From contig NZ_JAGQFT020000007.1 of assembly GCF_018122625.2 (NCBI RefSeq), forward strand, positions 141,836 to 205,835: a stretch of 64,000 nucleotides of DNA. Reading direction: 5' to 3'. Source of the DNA: Coralloluteibacterium stylophorae (GTDB lineage: Bacteria > Pseudomonadota > Gammaproteobacteria > Xanthomonadales > Xanthomonadaceae). Shown here one piece after another: positions 38,130-47,058 of this stretch (within the stretch, counting starts at the first letter, position 1; every line of letters starts with the position of its first letter). The translations under genes and the position numbers were made by a program. Under the pieces are notes generated by a model, which was given only the letters and a program-made list of their open reading frames with translations, ran no database searches and was not told the origin of the DNA.

Positions 38130-39431
38130 ATGAGGCCGCTGCCGTTCCGCATCGGCCTGTTGCTGCGACGCCTGCGCGAGCAGCTGTGGGTACGCCCCGC
38201 CCTGTGGAGCCTGGCGGCGGTGGCGGTCGCCCTGCTGGCCTCGGCCGCCGACGACCTGGTGCCGGCCCGCCTGGTGCCCGACATCGAGCAGGAGACGGTC
38301 GGCTCCCTGCTCAGGATCATCGCCTCGAGCATGCTCGCGGTGAGCACGTTCTCGCTGTCGATCCTGGTCGGCGCCTTCGCCTCCGCCGCCAGCAACGCCA
38401 CCCCGCGGGCGACGCGGCTGATCGTGGCCGACGACACCGCGCAGAGCGCGCTGGCGGTGTTCATCGCCGCCTTCATCTATGCGGTGGTGGCGCTGACCGC
38501 GCTGGAGAGCGGCTACTACGGCGACGTCGGCAGGCTGGTGCTGTTCGTCGGCACCCTGGTGATGCTGGGCTACATCGTCATCACCTTCCTGCGCTGGATC
38601 CAGGTGCTGTCGGTGATGGGGCGCATGGGCAACACCATCGAGCGCGTCGAGCGTGCGGCGGGGGAGTCGCTGGCGACGTGGATGCGCGCGCCCTGCCTCG
38701 GCGGGGTTGCGCTGGCCGCGGACGCGCCCGCGCACGGGCTGGAGGTCGCGGCCGACGCGACCGGCTATCTGCAGCACGTCGACATGGGCGGGCTGCAGGC
38801 GGTGGCCGAGGACTGCGACGGCCGCGTGCAGGTGCTGCGCCGCCCCGGCGCGCTGCTGCATCCCGGGCGCCCGGTCGCGCGCCTGCAGCCGGGCGCGCCG
38901 CTGGAGGCCGGGCGCCGGGAGGAACTGCTACGCCGCATCGCCGATGCCTTCGTCGTCGACAACGAGCGCAGCTACGCCCAGGACCCGCGCTTCGGCCTGG
39001 TCGTGCTCTCGGAGATCGCGCAGCGCGCGCTGTCGCCCGGCATCAACGATCCCGGCACCGCGATCGTCGTGCTCGGCACCCTGGCGCGCCTGCTGATCGC
39101 CACCGGCGCGCCGCCCGAGCCCGACGCCGACCTGCCGCGCCATCCGCGCGTGGCGGTGGCCCCGCTCGACGAGGCCGAACTGGTGCGCGACAGCTTCGAC
39201 CTGATCGCCCGCGACGGCGCCGGCCAGATCGAGATCGCGGTGCGCGTGCAGAAGACCCTGGCGGCGGTGGCCGCCGGCGCCTCGCCGCCGGTTGCCGCGG
39301 CGGCGCGCGCGCTGTCGCCGCGCGCGCTGGAGCGGGCGCAGCGCAGCCAGGCCCTGCTCGACGACGAGGTCGCCGCGCTCGCCCACCTGGCGCGCGCGAC
39401 CCAGTCCACCCCGCGGGCGACGCGCGCCTAG
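38130..39431 (+). CDS. DUF2254 membrane protein
   Basis: A 433-aa protein with four hydrophobic segments in the first 180 residues (about 25-45, 65-90, 110-130, 145-165), then a soluble C-terminal part. [33 protein letters not shown] is the hallmark of DUF2254. The biochemical role is unknown. Start ATG 38130 is chosen because the following [22 protein letters not shown] matches the family start; the frame is open further up only through the neighbour's promoter. It is convergent with rpe and shares the last 4 bases. Confidence 0.87.
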   Translation: MRPLPFRIGLLLRRLREQLWVRPALWSLAAVAVALLASAADDLVPARLVPDIEQETVGSLLRIIASSMLAVSTFSLSILVGAFASAASNATPRATRLIVADDTAQSALAVFIAAFIYAVVALTALESGYYGDVGRLVLFVGTLVMLGYIVITFLRWIQVLSVMGRMGNTIERVERAAGESLATWMRAPCLGGVALAADAPAHGLEVAADATGYLQHVDMGGLQAVAEDCDGRVQVLRRPGALLHPGRPVARLQPGAPLEAGRREELLRRIADAFVVDNERSYAQDPRFGLVVLSEIAQRALSPGINDPGTAIVVLGTLARLLIATGAPPEPDADLPRHPRVAVAPLDEAELVRDSFDLIARDGAGQIEIAVRVQKTLAAVAAGASPPVAAAARALSPRALERAQRSQALLDDEVAALAHLARATQSTPRATRA

Positions 39432-40096
39432 CCGGCGGCGACGTTGGCGCGCATGGCCTCGATCACCGCACGGTAGTCGGGGGCGTTGAAGATCGCCGAA
39501 CCGGCAACGAAGGTGTCGGCGCCGGCGCGGGCGATCTCGGCGATGTTGTCGGCCTTGACCCCGCCGTCGATCTCGAGCCGGATGTCGCGCCCGCTGGCGT
39601 CGATGAGCGCGCGCGCGCGGCGCAGCTTGGCCAGCGTCGAGGGGATGAAGCTCTGCCCGCCGAAGCCGGGATTGACCGACATCAGCAGCACCAGGTCGAC
39701 GCTGTCGATCACCTCCTCGAGGATCGCCAGCGGCGTGGCCGGGTTGAACACCAGCCCCGCCCTGCAGCCGGCGTCGCGGATCAGCTGCAGGGTGCGGTGC
39801 ACGTGCTCGCTGGCCTCGGGATGGAAGGAGATGACCGAGGCGCCGGCCTTGGCGAAGTCAGGGACGATGCGGTCGACCGGCCTGACCATCAGGTGCACGT
39901 CGATCGGCGCGGTGACGCCGTGCCTGCGCAACGCCTCGCACACCATCGGCCCGATGGTGAGGTTGGGCACGTAGTGGTTGTCCATCACGTCGAAGTGGAC
40001 CCAGTCGGCGCCGGCGGCGAGCACGGCATCGACCTCCTCGCCGAGGCGGGCGAAGTCCGCCGAGAGGATGGAGGGCGCGATGATGATCTCGGACAT
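39428..40096 (-). CDS. rpe: Ribulose-phosphate 3-epimerase
   Basis: TIM-barrel epimerase of 222 aa in the pentose phosphate pathway. [17 protein letters not shown], the metal-site [41 protein letters not shown] and [12 protein letters not shown] are all present. It starts at 40096. The stop codon TAG overlaps the TAG of the convergent DUF2254 gene (both within CTAG at 39428-39431). Upstream on the same strand lies the J-domain gene, 46 nt away. Confidence 0.96.
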   Translation of the reverse strand: MSEIIIAPSILSADFARLGEEVDAVLAAGADWVHFDVMDNHYVPNLTIGPMVCEALRRHGVTAPIDVHLMVRPVDRIVPDFAKAGASVISFHPEASEHVHRTLQLIRDAGCRAGLVFNPATPLAILEEVIDSVDLVLLMSVNPGFGGQSFIPSTLAKLRRARALIDASGRDIRLEIDGGVKADNIAEIARAGADTFVAGSAIFNAPDYRAVIEAMRANVAAG

Positions 40097-40142
40097 ACGG
40101 ACCTCGGCGTGGCGGGACGTGGATGGGAAGGACGGCCGTCGC

Positions 40143-40484
40143 TCAGCGCCGCTGCCTGCGGCGCTGCTTCTGGATGGCGTCGAAGGCGGCGTTGACCGCG
40201 CGCGCGCGCTCCTCGGCGCGGGCGCGCACCTCGGGCTCCGCGCCGACCAGCCGGTCGGGATGGTGCTGGGCCATGAGCCGGCGCCAGGCACGTTCGATCT
40301 CGGCGTCGCTGGCGTCCGGATGCACGCCGAGCACGCGGTAGGGCTCGTCGCGGCGCTTGCGGGTGAGCTGGAACCAGTCGGCGTCGAAGGCATGCCCGAT
40401 CAGCAGGCCGAGCAGGGCCCCGGCCGGATGCCGCAGCAGCAGCCAGCCGGCGATGAAGCCGAGCACCTTGCCGTACCACCTCAT
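40143..40484 (-). CDS. Small membrane-anchored J-domain protein
   Basis: 113 aa with an N-terminal membrane segment ([13 protein letters not shown] and [12 protein letters not shown], about 5-33), then a J-domain ([21 protein letters not shown].., HPD at 75-77) and a basic QKQRRRQRR end. The arrangement, including GHAFDADWF next to the anchor, resembles DjlA without its TerB domain, so it is a reduced DjlA-like co-chaperone that would stimulate DnaK at the inner membrane. The start overlaps the stop of the cytochrome gene (40481-40484). Confidence 0.82.
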   Translation of the reverse strand: MRWYGKVLGFIAGWLLLRHPAGALLGLLIGHAFDADWFQLTRKRRDEPYRVLGVHPDASDAEIERAWRRLMAQHHPDRLVGAEPEVRARAEERARAVNAAFDAIQKQRRRQRR

Positions 40485-40861
40485 GGCGCGGCCTCCGGCG
40501 CGGCGGGCAGCGGGCCGCCGGCGGGCTGGGCTGCATACCAGGCGGCGAGCTCGGCGATGTCGGGCTCGGAGAGCGAACCGGCGATGGCGTTCATCGGCCC
40601 GCCGTTGCGTTCGTTGTCGCGGTAGGCGCGCAGCGCGCGGCGCAGGTAGGGCTCGTCCTGGCCGGCGAGGTTGGGCGTGCCGGCCATGCGGCCGATGCCG
40701 TCGCGACCGTGGCAGGCGGTGCACATGCCGAGCGGTCGCGGCTGCGCCGGCGCGGTGGTCGCGGCCGTGGTCGCGTCCGCCGCGGCAGGCGCGGGCGGCG
40801 ACGGCGCGCGGGCGCAGGCGGCCAGCGCCAGCGGCACGAGAAGGAGCAGGGGACGGGGCAT
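40481..40861 (-). CDS. Class I c-type cytochrome, probable lipoprotein
   Basis: A 126-aa secreted monohaem cytochrome. A lipobox-like LALAAC (Cys16) ends the signal peptide. Haem motif CTACH (47-51), distal Met in GGPMNAIA near 90, and [19 protein letters not shown] is the C-terminal helix of this class. An Ala/Pro/Thr linker ties it to the membrane. It probably shuttles electrons in the periplasm. Translationally coupled (4-nt overlap) to the J-domain gene, divergent from purC. Confidence 0.9.
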   Translation of the reverse strand: MPRPLLLLVPLALAACARAPSPPAPAAADATTAATTAPAQPRPLGMCTACHGRDGIGRMAGTPNLAGQDEPYLRRALRAYRDNERNGGPMNAIAGSLSEPDIAELAAWYAAQPAGGPLPAAPEAAP

Positions 40862-40934
40862 GCGGCCATTGTATCCGCCCGCTCCGGCGCACCGTCGCCC
40901 TTACAATGCGCGCCTTTCCCCAGGGATCCCCGCC

Positions 40935-41828
40935 GTGACGAGCAGCGTGCACACCTCCGACCTTCCGGGACTCGATCTCGTCCATCGCGGCAAGGTCCGC
41001 GACGTCTACGCCCTGGACGCCGAGCGCCTGCTGATCGTCGCCAGCGATCGCCTCTCCGCCTTCGACGTGGTGCTGCCCGACCCGATCCCCGGCAAGGGCG
41101 AGATCCTGTGCCGGATGTCGAACGTGTGGTTCGAGCGTACCCGCGAGCTGATGCCCAACCATCTCACCGGAGAGCTGGTGAGCGGCGTGCTGCCGGCGGG
41201 CGTCGATCCCGAGCCCTACCTGCAGCGTTCGGTGGTGACCCGGCGGCTCACGCCGGTGCCGGTCGAGGCCATCGCCCGCGGCTACGTGATCGGCTCCGGC
41301 TGGAAGGACTACCAGGCCACCGGCGCGATCAGCGGCATCCGCCTGCCTGCCGGCCTGCGCCAGGCCGAGCGCCTGCCCGAGCCGATCTTCACGCCCTCGA
41401 CCAAGGCCGCCACCGGCAGCCACGACGAGAACATCGACTTCGACGCGATGGTCCGCGCGGTCGGCGGCGACATGGCCGAGCGCGTGCGCGACGCCACCCT
41501 GCGCATCTACCGCCACGCCGCCGCCTTCGCCGCCGAGCGCGGGATCATCATCGCCGACACCAAGCTCGAGTTCGGCACCGACGCCGACGGCACCCTCTAC
41601 GTCATGGACGAGATGCTGACGCCGGATTCCTCGCGCTTCTGGCCGGCCGACGAGTACGCGGTCGGCAGCAGCCCGCCGAGCTACGACAAGCAGTTCGTGC
41701 GCGACTACCTGGAGACGCTGGACTGGGACAAGACCGCACCGGGACCGTCGCTGCCGGCCGAGGTGATCGAGCGCACCCGCGCCAAGTACGCCGAGGCGCT
41801 GAAGATCCTGACCGGGCTCGACGCCTGA
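40935..41828 (+). CDS. purC: SAICAR synthase
   Basis: Phosphoribosylaminoimidazole-succinocarboxamide synthase, 297 aa, of the longer fungal/proteobacterial type. [67 protein letters not shown] and [21 protein letters not shown] are its conserved blocks. The GTG start at 40935 gives a normal N-terminus just ahead of [11 protein letters not shown]. Stand-alone gene of purine synthesis. Confidence 0.96.
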   Translation: MTSSVHTSDLPGLDLVHRGKVRDVYALDAERLLIVASDRLSAFDVVLPDPIPGKGEILCRMSNVWFERTRELMPNHLTGELVSGVLPAGVDPEPYLQRSVVTRRLTPVPVEAIARGYVIGSGWKDYQATGAISGIRLPAGLRQAERLPEPIFTPSTKAATGSHDENIDFDAMVRAVGGDMAERVRDATLRIYRHAAAFAAERGIIIADTKLEFGTDADGTLYVMDEMLTPDSSRFWPADEYAVGSSPPSYDKQFVRDYLETLDWDKTAPGPSLPAEVIERTRAKYAEALKILTGLDA

Positions 41829-41904
41829 CGCGCCTGCGCGCCGCAGCATGGCGGCGCGCACAGCCGGCGCTAGCATCGGCCCGACGTCCTCTGGAGCCCG
41901 GCCG

Positions 41905-42381
41905 ATGCACGCCCCCGCCCGCCCGATCGACCGCTACCTGGCCCACTACGGCGACGACCACCGCAACCCCATGAACCAGCGCGTGCACCTGTGGTGCGTG
42001 CCGGCCATCGTCTGGTCCATCGTCGCCCTGCTGTGGGCGCTGCCGGTGCCGGAGGGCGTCGGCCGTCCGGGACTGTGGGCGGCGCTGGCGATGCTGGCCG
42101 CGCTGGTCTTCTACTGGCGCCTGTCGCGGGCGCTGGGCGCGGGTGCGCTGGTGCTGTTCGTGGCGATGGGCGCGGTCGCCGAGGCGCTGCGGATGGCGCT
42201 GGGTGCGGCCGGGCTGGCCTGGCTCGCGCTGGCGGTGTTCGTGGTGGCCTGGATCGGCCAGTTCCTCGGCCACCGCATCGAGGGGCGCCGACCGAGCTTC
42301 CTCACCGACCTGGTGTATCTGCTCATCGGCCCGCTGTGGACCCTGGGCAAGCTGTACCGCCGCCTGGGCTGGCGCTGGTGA
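41905..42381 (+). CDS. Mpo1-like (DUF962) membrane protein
   Basis: 158 aa, four hydrophobic helices. HYGDDHRNPMNQRVHLWCVP at the start and IGQFLGHRIEGRRPSFLTD near 115 are the conserved His-rich blocks of the DUF962/Mpo1 family; yeast Mpo1 is a 2-hydroxy fatty acid dioxygenase. The bacterial role is not established. Start ATG 41905. It may be read with purC, which ends 76 nt upstream. Confidence 0.87.
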   Translation: MHAPARPIDRYLAHYGDDHRNPMNQRVHLWCVPAIVWSIVALLWALPVPEGVGRPGLWAALAMLAALVFYWRLSRALGAGALVLFVAMGAVAEALRMALGAAGLAWLALAVFVVAWIGQFLGHRIEGRRPSFLTDLVYLLIGPLWTLGKLYRRLGWRW

Positions 42382-42421
42382 GGCCCCGGGCGCCGCGCGG
42401 GCGCCCGGGCGTCCCGCTCGA

Positions 42422-42904
42422 TCAGACCCCCATGCCGGCCAGCATGGCGGGACCGACGGCCAGGTAGAGCACCACGCCGAGGATCACCAGCAGCACCAGG
42501 AACAGCAGCGTGTGCACCAGCGCGACCATCAACGCGCGGCCGAAACCGATCGCGCCGCCGTCGGGGCGCCGGATCATCAGGTTCACGAACAGCGCGTTGA
42601 CCACCACGCCGATCACCAGGCCGATCAGGCCGGAGACGACCTGCAGCCCGCCCATGGCGCCGGCCCCGCCCGATGCCGCGCCGGCCGCCGCCGCGCCCAG
42701 GCCGAGCACGAAGCCGACGACGAAGTTCAGGATGAAGCCGACCACGCCGCCGACCAGCACCACCAGGCAGGCGCGCAGGTAGCCCACCGGGATCCGCGCG
42801 ACCAGCTTCACCGCGAGCTTGAGCAGGAGGCCGCCGATCAGGACGCCGACGACCAGGCCGACGATGCCGCCGACCAGAACGCCGGTCACGGTTGCTGCAT
42901 CCAT
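42422..42904 (-). CDS. Small hydrophobic membrane protein of unknown family
   Basis: 160 aa, with four to five membrane helices rich in Gly/Val/Ala (GVLVGGIVGLVVGVLIGGLLL at the start, then LVVLVGGVVGFILNFVVGFVLG). No conserved polar motif stands out and I do not recognise the family. ATG at 42904 with a GGGGAGAAC ribosome site. It is convergent with the Mpo1-like gene. Confidence 0.75.
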   Translation of the reverse strand: MDAATVTGVLVGGIVGLVVGVLIGGLLLKLAVKLVARIPVGYLRACLVVLVGGVVGFILNFVVGFVLGLGAAAAGAASGGAGAMGGLQVVSGLIGLVIGVVVNALFVNLMIRRPDGGAIGFGRALMVALVHTLLFLVLLVILGVVLYLAVGPAMLAGMGV

Positions 42905-43057
42905 TGGTGTTCTCCCCTTCTTGGCCACGGACAGTCGTGGCGGCAGGACTGTGCCGGAGGCGACCGTGCCCCACAACCCGTCGGGCACCGTCGTCGGCAT
43001 CACTTGGGCCGCATGCGGCAGGCGTAGACTGCGCGGCGTTTTTCCCGGCGCCCGCGC

Positions 43058-43945
43058 ATGCCACCCCGCGACCTCCTGCTCGTGACGCTCGTCTGCCTGG
43101 CCTGGGCCGGCAACTTCCTGACCTCCGCGTACTCGCTGCAGACCATCCCGCCGTTCCTGTTCACCGCGCTGCGCCTGGGCCTGCTCGCGGTGCTGCTGGC
43201 GCCGTTCCTGCGTGCGCCGGCGCCGGGACAGTGGCCGCGCCTGGTCGCGGTGTGCCTGTGCAACGGCGTGCTGCACTTCGGCCTGTCGTTCTGGGCGCTG
43301 CAGACCGCCGGCAACCTGTCGTCGCCGGCGATCGTGGCGCAGTGCTACGTGCCGATGGCGGCGCTGCTGGCCTGGCCCATCCTCGGCGAGCGCTTCGCCT
43401 GGCGCACCGCGCTGGCGATCGCGGTGAGCTTCGCCGGCGTCCTGGTGCTGGGCTTCGACCCGCTGGTGCTGGCCGCGCCGCTGTCGCTGGCGCTGATGCT
43501 GGTGTCGGCGTTCTTCCTCGCCCTCGGCACGGTGCTGATGCGGCCGCTGCGCGGCCTGGGCCCGTTCGCGATGCAGGGATGGACCGCGACGATCGGCATC
43601 GTGCCGCTGCTTGCGATCAGCATGGCGATCGAGCCGGGCGGCTTCGCCGCCGCGGCGGGGGCGGACGTGCCGACCTGGCTGGGCGTCGCCTACTCGGCGC
43701 TGGTCGCCTCGCTGGTCGGGCACGGGCTCTACTACGTGCTGGTGCAGCGCCATCCGATCGCCCAGCTCACGCCCTGGCTGCTGGCCACGCCGCTGTTCGC
43801 GACCGCGCTGGGCGTCGCGTTCTGGGGCGACCGCCCCGGGCCGCGGCTCTACCTCGGCGGCGCGATGCTTCTGGGCGGCGTGCTGCTGATCGCCCTGCGC
43901 GCGCAGGCGAAGTCGCGCCCGGTGCCGCCGGCGAGCGAGGCCTGA
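43058..43945 (+). CDS. EamA/DMT superfamily transporter
   Basis: A 295-aa drug/metabolite-type transporter with ten hydrophobic helices and two EamA repeats. It starts LLLVTLVCLAWAGNFLTSAYSLQ; the end of repeat 1 has YVPMAALLAWPILGERFAWR and repeat 2 has TPWLLATPLFATALGVAFWGDRPG. The substrate is unknown; relatives export amino acids or metabolites. It lies 3 nt before ktrB on the same strand, so it is probably co-transcribed with the potassium uptake genes. Confidence 0.88.
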   Translation: MPPRDLLLVTLVCLAWAGNFLTSAYSLQTIPPFLFTALRLGLLAVLLAPFLRAPAPGQWPRLVAVCLCNGVLHFGLSFWALQTAGNLSSPAIVAQCYVPMAALLAWPILGERFAWRTALAIAVSFAGVLVLGFDPLVLAAPLSLALMLVSAFFLALGTVLMRPLRGLGPFAMQGWTATIGIVPLLAISMAIEPGGFAAAAGADVPTWLGVAYSALVASLVGHGLYYVLVQRHPIAQLTPWLLATPLFATALGVAFWGDRPGPRLYLGGAMLLGGVLLIALRAQAKSRPVPPASEA

Positions 43946-43948
43946 GCG

Positions 43949-45328
43949 ATGGCGGCGCGCATCCGCTCCCCCGGCGCCAGCCGGCCCTCCGCGCCGTCGG
44001 CGGGCCCGTCGCTGCACCCGGCGCGCGTGGTGCCGCTGGCCTTCCTCGCGACCATCGCCCTGGGCACGCTGCTGCTGTTGCTGCCGGTCTCGCGCGCGGC
44101 GGATGCGCCGGCGTCGCTGATGACCGCCCTGTTCACCGCGACCTCGGCGGTGTGCGTCACCGGACTGGCGGTGGTCGACACCGCGACCTACTGGTCGGGG
44201 TTCGGGCGGGCGGTGATCCTGGCGCTGTTCCAGGTCGGCGGCTTCGGGATCATGACCGGCGCGACCCTGCTCGGCCTGCTGGTGAGCCGGCGCCTGCGCC
44301 TGGGCACGCGCCTGATCGCGCAGGCGGAGACGCGCGCGATCGGCCTCGGCGAGGTCAAGCCGGTGCTGCGCCTGATCCTGGCGACCTTCGTCGCGGTGGA
44401 GGCGACCGTCGCGCTCCTGGTCGCCTGGCGCCTGCACGCCGCGCACGACATGGCCTGGCCGGAGGCGGCGTGGTCGGGACTGTTCCACGCGGTCTCGGCC
44501 TTCAACAACGCCGGGTTCTCGATCTACTCCGACGGCCTCGCCGGCTTCGTCGACGACGGGCTCCTGCTGCTGCCGCTGATGCTGGCGGTGGTGGTCGGCG
44601 GCCTCGGCTTCCCGGTGCTGCACGAGCTGCGGCGGAGTCCGTCCACGCCCGCGCGCTGGTCGGTGCACACCAAGATCACCCTGCTGGGCACCGCGATCCT
44701 GCTCGGCACCGGCTTCGTGGCGACGCTGGCCTACGAGTGGAGCAATCCCGCCACGCTCGGCGCGCTCGCCGCCGGCGACCGCGTCGTCGCCGCCGCCTTC
44801 CATTCGGTGATGACGCGCACTGCCGGCTTCAACGTGTTCGACATCGGCGCCATGCACGCGGCCACGCTCGGCGTCACGGACGTGCTGATGCTGATCGGCG
44901 GCGGCAGCGCGGGCACCGCCGGCGGCATCAAGGTCACCACCTTCTTCCTGCTCGGCAGCATCGTCTGGGCCGAGGTCAGCGGCGCCAGCGACACCAACGT
45001 GTTCCGCCGCCGCATCGCGCGCAGCACCCAGCGCCAGGCGCTGAGCGTGGTGCTGCTGGCGATCGGGACGATCGCACTGGCGGTGCTGGTGCTGCTGTCG
45101 GTGAGCCCGTTCCGTCTCGAGGTCGTGCTGTTCGAGGCGATCTCGGCCTTCGCCACCGTCGGCCTGTCCACCGGCATCACCGGCGAGCTGCCGGCCAGCG
45201 GCCAGTTCGTGCTGGTCGTGCTGATGTACATGGGCCGCGTCGGCACCATCACCCTGGCCTCCGCGCTCGCCCTGCGCGCGCACGGCCGCCCTTTCCGCTA
45301 TCCAGAGGAGCGCCCCATCGTTGGCTAG
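43949..45328 (+). CDS. ktrB: KtrB, Na+-dependent K+ channel-like subunit
   Basis: A 459-aa TrkH/KtrB superfamily membrane protein with four M1-P-M2 repeats. The pore-loop Gly regions are TSAVCVTGLAV, FNNAGFS, MTRTAGFN and FATVGLSTG. The length and missing N-terminal Trk helices favour KtrB over TrkH. It is followed by its cytoplasmic RCK gate KtrA, whose start overlaps its last codons. It imports K+ for osmotic and pH balance. Confidence 0.92.
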   Translation: MAARIRSPGASRPSAPSAGPSLHPARVVPLAFLATIALGTLLLLLPVSRAADAPASLMTALFTATSAVCVTGLAVVDTATYWSGFGRAVILALFQVGGFGIMTGATLLGLLVSRRLRLGTRLIAQAETRAIGLGEVKPVLRLILATFVAVEATVALLVAWRLHAAHDMAWPEAAWSGLFHAVSAFNNAGFSIYSDGLAGFVDDGLLLLPLMLAVVVGGLGFPVLHELRRSPSTPARWSVHTKITLLGTAILLGTGFVATLAYEWSNPATLGALAAGDRVVAAAFHSVMTRTAGFNVFDIGAMHAATLGVTDVLMLIGGGSAGTAGGIKVTTFFLLGSIVWAEVSGASDTNVFRRRIARSTQRQALSVVLLAIGTIALAVLVLLSVSPFRLEVVLFEAISAFATVGLSTGITGELPASGQFVLVVLMYMGRVGTITLASALALRAHGRPFRYPEERPIVG

Positions 45329-45992
45329 GCAATCCGACAGCCGTCACGACGGCACCGTGGTCATCGGCCTGGGCCGCTTCGGCGGCGCCGTGGCCGAATC
45401 CCTCTCGCGCCTGGGCCACGAGGTGCTGGCGATCGACGAGGACATCGAACTGGTGCAGGCCTGGGCCGACCGCCTCACCCACGTGGTCCAGGCCGACACC
45501 ACCAACGCCGACACCCTGCGCCGGCTGGGCGTGGCCGAATTCCCGAGCGCGGTGGTGGCGATCGGCAGCGACGTCGAGGCCAGCGTGCTGACCGTGCTGG
45601 CGCTGGAGGAGATCGGCATGCGCGACATCTGGGCCAAGGCCACCACGCCCAAGCACGGCCGCATCCTCGAGCGCACCGGCGCGCACCACGTGGTCTACCC
45701 GGAGGCGGCGATGGGCGAGCGCGTGGCGCACCTGGTGACCGGGCAGATGATCGACTTCATCGAGTTCCACGACGGCTTCGCCATCGCCAAGACCAACAGC
45801 CCGCGCGAGGCCTGCGGCAAGTCGCTGGGGCAGTCGCTGCTGCGGAGCAAGTACGGGATCACCGTGGTCGGCGTGAAGCGCCCGCGCACCGATTTCGAGC
45901 ACGCGACCCAGGAGACGGTGATCGAGCCGGGCGACCTGCTGATCGTGTCCGGCCCGACGGTGAACGTGGAGCGCTTCGCGGCGCTGGCCTGA
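45321..45992 (+). CDS. ktrA: KtrA, RCK subunit of the potassium uptake system
   Basis: A 223-aa peripheral regulator with an RCK_N Rossmann fold (VVIGLGRFGGAVAESL, nucleotide-binding GxGxxG), an acidic end of strand 2 (AIDED) and an RCK_C domain (about 140-223). It binds ATP/ADP and opens KtrB. The start is TTG at 45321, inside the end of ktrB; the AGAGGAG at 45304-45310 is a good ribosome site for it and no ATG or GTG fits the N-terminal strand. Confidence 0.9.
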   Translation: MARQSDSRHDGTVVIGLGRFGGAVAESLSRLGHEVLAIDEDIELVQAWADRLTHVVQADTTNADTLRRLGVAEFPSAVVAIGSDVEASVLTVLALEEIGMRDIWAKATTPKHGRILERTGAHHVVYPEAAMGERVAHLVTGQMIDFIEFHDGFAIAKTNSPREACGKSLGQSLLRSKYGITVVGVKRPRTDFEHATQETVIEPGDLLIVSGPTVNVERFAALA

Positions 45993-45993
45993 C

Positions 45994-46899
45994 TCAGCCG
46001 CCCGCGGCGCGGAAGGCCTCGGGGCCCGGACGGAACGGGCGCGGCGCGATGCCCAGCCGCGCCCAGGCGTCGCCCGGGGCGACCAGGTCCACGCGGCTGC
46101 GGCGCAGGGCGTTGTCGATCGCGCGCAGCCGCCCGCCGGCGCGCGCCAGCACGGGCAGCAGGCGCAGCACCGGCGCGTCGGGAACGCGCAGCACGCGCGC
46201 GTGCGGCGCGTGCACGGCCAGGCTGCGCTCCAGCATCGCGTCGAAGCCGAGCGTCTCGCCGCCGGGCAGCGGCAGCACCTCGCCGCCGAGTTCCGGCCGC
46301 GCCGCGGCGGCCAGCATCGCCTGGGCCAGGTCGTCGGCATGCACCGGTTGGCGCAGGCCGACGCTGCCGCGCGGCAGCGGCAGCAGGCGGACGCGCGCAC
46401 CGAGGGCGACCAGCGGCGACAGGCTGCGGTCCAGCCCGGTGCCCCAGATCAGGGTCGGCCGCAGCAGCGTCGCGCTCCAGCCCTGCGCCGCGGCCGCGTC
46501 GAGCAGCGCCGCCTCCGCCCCGCGCAGGCGCGCGGCGAGCGCGCGTTCCTGCGGATCGTGCGAATCCAGCTTGGTGTCGGCGCTCATCGACGACAGCGCC
46601 ACCACCCGCGCGCCCGCGGGCAGGCCGGCGCGCACCGCCCAGGCGGCGAAGCCGTCGAGCGGCCCGGCGCTCAGCAGCCACGGCGCCGGCGCCGGCGGCA
46701 GCGCCGCGCGCACCGCGGCGGCGAGCGCGTCGTCCCCGGCGTAGAGGTCGCCGCGCAGCCAGCGCACGTCGTCTTCCCCGCGCGCCGCGCGGCTCACCGC
46801 GAGCACGGGGCGCGCCTGCCTGCGCAGCCGCGCGAGCAGGCGGCCGCCGACCGCGCCGGTCGCGCCGAACAGCACCAGGGGAACAGGGGCAGGCTCCAT
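45994..46899 (-). CDS. NAD(P)-binding SDR/epimerase-like protein
   Basis: A 301-aa extended or atypical short-chain dehydrogenase. Rossmann start VPLVLFGATGAVGGRLLARL (GxxGxxG), VVALSSMSADTK, LRPTLIWGTGLD and QPVHADDLAQAMLAAA follow the nucleoside-diphosphate-sugar epimerase pattern. The usual YxxxK is not evident, so it may bind NAD(P) without the normal chemistry. Context gives no pathway. It ends next to ktrA (convergent) and is divergent from the Mrp operon. Confidence 0.8.
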   Translation of the reverse strand: MEPAPVPLVLFGATGAVGGRLLARLRRQARPVLAVSRAARGEDDVRWLRGDLYAGDDALAAAVRAALPPAPAPWLLSAGPLDGFAAWAVRAGLPAGARVVALSSMSADTKLDSHDPQERALAARLRGAEAALLDAAAAQGWSATLLRPTLIWGTGLDRSLSPLVALGARVRLLPLPRGSVGLRQPVHADDLAQAMLAAAARPELGGEVLPLPGGETLGFDAMLERSLAVHAPHARVLRVPDAPVLRLLPVLARAGGRLRAIDNALRRSRVDLVAPGDAWARLGIAPRPFRPGPEAFRAAGG

Positions 46900-47058
46900 C
46901 GCACGAGGATACCCGTGGCGATGCCGGCGGCAGGCAGGAGCGGCAGGAGCTGCCGCATCTTCACGACGTTTCGCTAAACTCCCGGGCTGCGTGCGTCGTC
47001 GACGTCGCCACCTGCCCGCGGCGGTCGTCCGTCGCCGCCCTCCGACCCGAGGACCGCG

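Noticed and set aside
46900..47058. Extra REP-like unit before the Mrp operon (AGGAGCGGCAGGAGCTGCCGC)
   Set aside because: It shares only GGAGCGG with the REP units and has another palindrome. Not the same family.
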